A DNA stretch of 64,000 nucleotides from Coriobacteriaceae bacterium. GTDB lineage: Bacteria > Actinomycetota > Coriobacteriia > Coriobacteriales > Atopobiaceae. A program made the translations under genes and the position numbers. Where the stretch lies: positions 124,001-188,000 of the forward strand of contig SFGZ01000004.1 of NCBI GenBank assembly GCA_004557505.1, in the 5' to 3' direction. Positions within the stretch are counted from its first letter, which is position 1. Every line of letters starts with the position of its first letter. Positions 60,064-64,000 of the stretch are shown here, piece after piece. Below the pieces are notes generated by a model. It saw nothing but the letters and a program-made list of their open reading frames with translations. It ran no database searches and had not been told where the DNA came from.

Positions 60064-60816
60064 GTGACCTCCAGACGATGGGTGCGCGGATGGCGCCCAG
60101 CGCGCAATGGTTGACTAAGCGAAGTCTACGACAAGCGTGCGAGAGCGGTGATCTGACGCGAGGGTTTGCGCTCCTTACAAACCCTCGCGAGTCCCTTGGT
60201 GCGGCTTATGCCGTTTGCCCCCGTGCGGGGCTTCGGGTGTGGTGGCGAATGGGAGAACGCTGACGCCACGACGGCTGCCATCGCAGGCTTGCGGGCACCG
60301 TAGGGCCGCTGACCGCGATCCTTGCCTATCACCCCGCGCATTGTGCCTAACGGCATCGCGATGCTAATGGCACCGCGGTCGCGTGATCTCAGCCTCATGC
60401 GCTTGAGCTGTGCGAGAAAAGACGCGCAGAAGTTAGGAAGTGAGCGGGCCACAGAGAGCTCCGTCCGACTTATCTGGTGGCTGCGCTGGCACGGCTACGC
60501 CTCGTCATAGAATTCATCAGGGATAATGTAGCTATGTATCACGTTGCGAGCCTCACCAAAGACCATCGCGTGGTCTTCTGGCAAGAAAATAACGCTCACA
60601 TGCTAGCTTTTGCGCGTCAACTGGGAGACTCTTGTCGCGCGGGGGCGTCGGGTGGGGGCGGATCCACCCAGTGGGCACCTCCTTTGGCGTCTGCGCCCGC
60701 CAGGGAGCTTGCGCAGGGATGAGTCTGCCGGCCATGATCGAGATGGCGTGGCAAGGACGGCGGGCCGCCGCCGGTGGGCCGAGGACGGCGCTTCCGCCGC
60801 GGCGCCATGCCGCAGA
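60064..60816. other. Intergenic region between trhA and the thiamine operon
   Basis: No gene is seen. It contains element E (60421-60618), and the right part is the GC-rich upstream of the TPP riboswitch promoter. Confidence 0.55.
60421..60618. repeat. ~200-bp element with terminal inverted repeats, copy E
   Basis: The left end GACGCGCAGAAGTTAGGAAG then TGAGCG (60421-60446) and the right end (60593-60618), the reverse complement of GACGCGCAAAAGCTAGCATG then TGAGCG, agree at 22 of 26 bases. GAAAATAA lies just inside the right arm as in copy A. The interior is unique. Confidence 0.8.
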
Positions 60817-60844
60817 TTGCGCCGCCGCGCCCGCGCGCTATACT
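60817..60844 (+). promoter_or_regulatory. Promoter of the TPP-riboswitch operon
   Basis: TTGCGC (60817-60822) and TATACT (60839-60844) are separated by 16 bases, placing the transcription start near the first base-paired helix of the riboswitch. Confidence 0.65.
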
Positions 60845-60851
60845 AGTGCCC

Positions 60852-60950
60852 GTAACGGGGAGCTGGGGCAACGGCCCGGCTGAGAGGCGGCACCTGTGTC
60901 GCGACCCATAGAACCTGTCCGGGTAATGCCGGCGTAGGGACCAGGGCGTA
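60852..60950 (+). promoter_or_regulatory. TPP (thiamine pyrophosphate) riboswitch
   Basis: A THI-box aptamer. The conserved pyrimidine-sensing strand GGCTGAGAGG is at 60889-60898, and the second conserved strand GACCCATAGAACCTG, then GGGTAATGCCGGCGTAGGGA, ends the aptamer. The P1 helix is closed by GGGGAGCTG near 60857 and CAGGGCG near 60942. TPP binding should favour the terminator just downstream and shut off the uptake operon. Confidence 0.97.
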
Positions 60951-60957
60951 CAGTTCG

Positions 60958-60988
60958 GGCACCTACGGAAAACGTGGGTGCCTTTTTT
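60958..60988 (+). terminator. Riboswitch expression-platform terminator
   Basis: GGCACCTACG, loop GAAAA, CGTGGGTGCC and six T form a 10-bp stem with one mismatch. It lies between the aptamer and the first gene, indicating transcriptional control by TPP. Confidence 0.92.
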
Positions 60989-61009
60989 GGCGCCCGGAAG
61001 GGAGGGCGC

Positions 61010-61348
61010 ATGGACTGCTCCGTCGCGATACAGTTCCTGCCAATGGATGCCACGACTGACGAGGAGGTCTGCCGCGTGGTCGACGCGGTGATCGCCTACA
61101 TCGACTCGACGGGCGTCGACTACTACGTTGGCCCGTTCGAGACCGCCATCGAGGCCGACTACGACACCTGCATGGAGATCGTCAAGAACTGCCAGCTTGT
61201 GGGTGCCAAGGCGGGTTGCAGGCAGATGGCCGCCTATGTGAAGGTCAGCTATCGTCCCGGTGGTGACGTGATGACCACCGAGCGCAAGGTAGGCAAGTAC
61301 CACCCCACCGACACCGAGTTCGCCGAGAAGGCCGAGGAGGTCGCGTAG
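61010..61348 (+). CDS. Thiamine-binding-like protein (MTH1187/YkoF-type)
   Basis: A 112-residue protein of the thiamine-binding (DUF77/pfam01910) family. It starts MDCSVAIQFLPMD and contains VIAYIDSTGVDYYVGPFETA, the region that in YkoF-like folds forms the ferredoxin-like sheet and ligand pocket. Relatives bind thiamine or hydroxymethylpyrimidine. The ATG at 61010 has GGGAGG upstream. It is the first gene behind the TPP riboswitch and probably works with the ABC uptake genes, perhaps as a cytoplasmic ligand carrier or sensor (inference). Confidence 0.9.
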   Translation: MDCSVAIQFLPMDATTDEEVCRVVDAVIAYIDSTGVDYYVGPFETAIEADYDTCMEIVKNCQLVGAKAGCRQMAAYVKVSYRPGGDVMTTERKVGKYHPTDTEFAEKAEEVA

Positions 61349-61351
61349 CCG

Positions 61352-62167
61352 GTGCCGCACGGGCAGCACAGGCCGGGCAATGCCGCGACCCCGCAAGCCG
61401 GGGACTCCCGCGCACGCCGCGTGCTCACGCCGCTTGTCACGGTGGCGGGGCTCCTCGTCGTGTGGGAGCTCGTCGTTGACACAGGCGTCATCCCCAACTT
61501 CCTGCTTCCAACACCCATCCAGGTGGTCGAGGCGCTCGTGGGCGACGTCTCGCTCATCGCGGGGCACGCTGCGACCACGCTGGTGGAGACGGCTATAGGC
61601 CTTCTCGTCGGCGTGGCCCTCGGCTTTGCCATCGCGGTGCTCATGGATCGCTTTGAGGGCTTCTACCTGGCCCTCAAGCCACTCGTGACCATCTCGCAGA
61701 CCATCCCGACCATCGCCATCGCGCCGCTTCTGGTGCTGTGGTTTGGCTATGGCCTGGCACCCAAGGTGATCCTCATCGTGATCACCACGTTCTTCCCTGT
61801 CACGGTCTCGCTGATCTCGGGCTTTCGCTCGGTGGACCCCGACGTCATCGACCTCATGCGCACCATGAACGCCTCGCGCTGGCAGGTCTTTCGCTACGCC
61901 AAGCTGCCCGCCGCGGCCGGCCAGTTCTTCAGCGGCCTGCGCATCAGCGCCACCTACGCCATCGTGGGCGCGGTCATCGCCGAGTGGCTCGGCGGCAACT
62001 CCGGCCTGGGCGTCTACATGACGCGCGTGCGCAAGTCCTTCTCGTACGACCGCATGTTCGCGGTCATCATCGTCATCTCTGCGCTGTCGCTTGGCCTCAT
62101 GGGGCTCGTAGACCTGCTACAGCGCGTCTGCATGCCCTGGAAGAGGGCAGAAGGGAACAAACGATAA
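61352..62167 (+). CDS. Thiamine-precursor ABC transporter permease (ThiX-like)
   Basis: A 271-residue permease of the NMT1/SsuC-like (BPD_transp_1) type, with about six membrane helices (LLVVWELVVDTGVIPNF at the start). The EAA loop is DLMRTMNASRWQVFRYAKLPAAAGQFFSG. With the NMT1-like binding protein and ATPase behind it, this is the ThiXYZ system for hydroxymethylpyrimidine-type thiamine precursors, supported by the TPP riboswitch. GTG 61352 is 3 bases after the previous stop; GAGGAGG lies about 11 bases upstream. The stop overlaps the next ATG (TAATG). Confidence 0.92.
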   Translation: MPHGQHRPGNAATPQAGDSRARRVLTPLVTVAGLLVVWELVVDTGVIPNFLLPTPIQVVEALVGDVSLIAGHAATTLVETAIGLLVGVALGFAIAVLMDRFEGFYLALKPLVTISQTIPTIAIAPLLVLWFGYGLAPKVILIVITTFFPVTVSLISGFRSVDPDVIDLMRTMNASRWQVFRYAKLPAAAGQFFSGLRISATYAIVGAVIAEWLGGNSGLGVYMTRVRKSFSYDRMFAVIIVISALSLGLMGLVDLLQRVCMPWKRAEGNKR

Positions 62168-63240
62168 TGACTCTCAACTCTCTGCTTGAAGGCGGCGTCT
62201 CGCGCCGCTCGTTCCTGCGCGGCTCCGTTGCCGCCTCGGCCTCCCTGGCGCTTGCCGGCTGCGGCCAGGCGCCCCAGTCCGAGCCCGGCCCGTCCGACGC
62301 CTCCTCGGCGAGCGGCCCCAACTCCTCGAGCGACCTCGCGAAGATCTCCTTCGTCCTGGACTACACGCCCAACACCAACCACACGGGCATCTACGTGGCC
62401 CAGGCAAAGGGCTACTTTGCCGACGAGGGCCTCGGCGTGGAGATCGTCCAGCCGCCCGAGGACGGCGCGGATGCCCTCATCGGCGCGGGTGGCGCGCAGA
62501 TGGGCGTCTCGTACCAGGACGTCATGGCCAACAGCTTCTCCTCCGACCAGCCCATGCCCTACACGGCCGTGGCCGCCATCATCCAGCACAACACCTCCGG
62601 CATCATGAGCCGTGCGGCCGACGGTATCACGCGCCCCAAGCTCATGGAGGATCACGCCTACGCCACGTGGGACCAGCCCGTCGAGCAGGCCACCATCAAG
62701 GACGTGGTCGAGGCTGACGGCGGCGACTACTCCAAGATCAACCTGGTGCCCTACAACGTGGACGACGAGGTCTCGGGCCTCAAGGCCAACATGTTCGACA
62801 CCGTGTGGGTCTACGAGGGGTGGGCCGTCCAGAACGCCAAGGTCCAGAACTACGACGTGAACTACTTCTCGTTCATCTCGATCGACGACGTCTTTGACTA
62901 CTACACGCCGGTCATCGCCGCCAACGACGACTTTGCCAAGGAGAACCCCGACCAGGTCAAGGCCTTCCTGCGCGCTGCCAAGAGGGGATACGAGTTCTGC
63001 GTCGAGAACCCCAGCGACGCCGCCGACATCCTCTGCGACGCCGTGCCCGAGCTGGACTCGGACCTCGTGCATGCAAGCCAGGGCTTCCTTGCCACCCAGT
63101 ACATCGCAGACGCCTCGTCCTGGGGCGTCATCGACGCAGGCCGCTGGTCTAAGTTCTACCAGTGGCTGAACGACCAGGGCCTGGTCGAGAACAAGCTGGA
63201 CGTGAGCACGGGCTACGACCTCTCGTACCTGGGGGCGTAG
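62167..63240 (+). CDS. Thiamine-precursor ABC substrate-binding lipoprotein (ThiY/NMT1-like)
   Basis: A 357-residue lipoprotein. SRRSFLRGSVAASASLALAG ends in a lipobox Cys near residue 32, with a twin-arginine motif at its start. After a Ser-rich linker, the NMT1/THI5-like domain follows: FVLDYTPNTNHTGIYVAQAKG, IGAGGAQMGVSYQDVM and GLKANMFDTVWVYEGWA. Such proteins bind formylaminopyrimidine or HMP precursors outside the cell. The start codon overlaps the permease stop. The operon is under the TPP riboswitch. Confidence 0.94.
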   Translation: MTLNSLLEGGVSRRSFLRGSVAASASLALAGCGQAPQSEPGPSDASSASGPNSSSDLAKISFVLDYTPNTNHTGIYVAQAKGYFADEGLGVEIVQPPEDGADALIGAGGAQMGVSYQDVMANSFSSDQPMPYTAVAAIIQHNTSGIMSRAADGITRPKLMEDHAYATWDQPVEQATIKDVVEADGGDYSKINLVPYNVDDEVSGLKANMFDTVWVYEGWAVQNAKVQNYDVNYFSFISIDDVFDYYTPVIAANDDFAKENPDQVKAFLRAAKRGYEFCVENPSDAADILCDAVPELDSDLVHASQGFLATQYIADASSWGVIDAGRWSKFYQWLNDQGLVENKLDVSTGYDLSYLGA

Positions 63241-63242
63241 CG

Positions 63243-64000
63243 TTGGGCGCAGGCGTTACAGCTGCCGAGAAGGGCGCGGCCCTGGGTGTCGGAACCGGCG
63301 ACGTGCCGGCGCTCGAGGCCCGCTCGCTCACGCTCTCGTGGGATGGCGAGACGACCGTCGTCGATGGCATCACGCTTTCCGTTGCCACGGGCGAGGTTGT
63401 GTGCCTGGTGGGCCGCTCCGGCTGCGGCAAGACGACCATCCTGCATGCCCTCTCCGGACTAACGCGGCCCCTCTCTGGCCAGGTGCTGCTCCACGGCGAG
63501 GATATAACCGGCGCGCCCGGCCGTGTGAGCTACATGCTGCAGAAGGATCTCCTTCTGCCCAGCCGTCGCATCATCGACAACGTGTGCCTGCCCCTGCTCT
63601 TGGCTGGCATGCCACGCGCCGAGGCCCGCGCAAAGGCCGAGCCGCTCTTCGAGCGATTCGGGCTTGCCGGCACGGAGGGGAAGTGGCCGGCCGAGCTCTC
63701 CGGCGGCATGCGCCAGCGCGCCGCGTTCATGCGCACCTACCTCATGGGGGCCGACGTCACGCTTCTGGACGAGCCCTTCTCGGCCCTCGATGCCCTCACC
63801 CGCGTGGAGGTGCGGCGCTGGTTCTGTGACATGGCTCGTGAGCTGGGCCTCTCAGCGCTCGTGATCACGCACGACGTGGACGAGGCGGCCTCGATGGCAG
63901 GCCGCGTCTACGTGCTTGCCGGCCGCCCCTCCGAGGGCGTGCCCAGCCACATCGCAGGTGAGGTGCGCGTTCATCACGACGGGGGCGACGGGGACTTTGC
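63243..64000 (+). CDS. Thiamine-precursor ABC ATPase (ThiZ-like), 3' end outside window
   Basis: The frame stays open for 252 codons to the window edge, so the gene is truncated only by the window. Walker A is GRSGCGKTT, the Q-loop YMLQKDLLLPSRRIIDN, signature ELSGGMRQRAAFMR, Walker B VTLLDEPFSALD and H-loop VITHDVDEAASMAGR, typical of the nitrate/taurine/ThiZ group. TTG 63243 is taken as the start because GGGGGCG lies just upstream and it begins 2 bases after the previous stop; GTG 63303 is an alternative closer to the usual N-terminus. Confidence 0.92.
   Translation, partial: MGAGVTAAEKGAALGVGTGDVPALEARSLTLSWDGETTVVDGITLSVATGEVVCLVGRSGCGKTTILHALSGLTRPLSGQVLLHGEDITGAPGRVSYMLQKDLLLPSRRIIDNVCLPLLLAGMPRAEARAKAEPLFERFGLAGTEGKWPAELSGGMRQRAAFMRTYLMGADVTLLDEPFSALDALTRVEVRRWFCDMARELGLSALVITHDVDEAASMAGRVYVLAGRPSEGVPSHIAGEVRVHHDGGDGDF

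Overview
The window looks like chromosomal DNA of a high-GC anaerobic actinobacterium of the class Coriobacteriia, most likely an Atopobiaceae/Olsenella-like gut or oral species. The basis is the GC-rich coding bias, the gene content (Sapep-type and C69 dipeptidases, a DUF3793-flavodoxin pair, the fermentative enzymes eno and gpmA, a short NadB) and the type I-E-like CRISPR repeats. This is inference from content; no rRNA or tRNA gene lies in the window.

Layout. 1-254: leader-distal end of a CRISPR array. 1.2-3.7 kb: a TPR protein facing a DUF4037-DUF4125 pair. 3.9-8.2 kb: a MarR-type regulator and a heterodimeric ABC exporter. 8.4-11.1 kb: a HAD phosphatase and a PiT phosphate permease with its DUF47 partner. 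11.5-15.2 kb: nadA-nadB-nadC-niaR behind a promoter with a candidate NiaR operator. 15.3-19.4 kb: ilvE, gpmA, a small Cys-rich membrane protein and a glutamine-synthetase-like protein with a broken active site. 20.3-25.3 kb: a polar amino-acid ABC system (one broken and one intact binding lipoprotein, a permease fused to an extracytoplasmic domain, an ATPase), then an atypical OmpR-type regulator. 25.9-29.2 kb: an HtrA protease and a DUF2130 protein. 29.4-32.5 kb: csoR-copA copper export. 32.8-36.2 kb: a ROK sugar kinase and ligA. 36.5-42.0 kb: a nuclease-like orphan, a T-box-like leader with no synthetase behind it, a nucleoid-associated protein, a cell-wall hydrolase and membrane proteins. 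42.0-51.4 kb: two dipeptidases, enolase, DUF3793 and flavodoxin, a CDF metal exporter, and glutathione peroxidase with an OhrR-like regulator. 51.8-56.5 kb: an M18 aminopeptidase, an ABC-F ATPase, an FMN reductase/HxlR divergent pair and a small holin-like membrane protein. 57.0-60.1 kb: an XRE-aminotransferase fusion and a hemolysin-III protein. 60.8-64.0 kb: a TPP-riboswitch-controlled thiamine-precursor uptake operon that runs off the window.

Many units pair a transporter or enzyme with its own local regulator and a visible operator (MarR/ABC, NiaR/nad, CsoR/CopA, OhrR-like/Gpx, HxlR/FMN reductase, XRE domain/aminotransferase). The intergenic DNA is rich in structured repeats: five ~200-bp elements with shared inverted ends but unrelated interiors, two four-hairpin arrays, and six copies of a short palindrome that mostly abuts stop codons. 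I see no defence system beyond the CRISPR fragment; the most unusual material is these repeats, the degenerate glutamine synthetase and the XRE-AlaA fusion.
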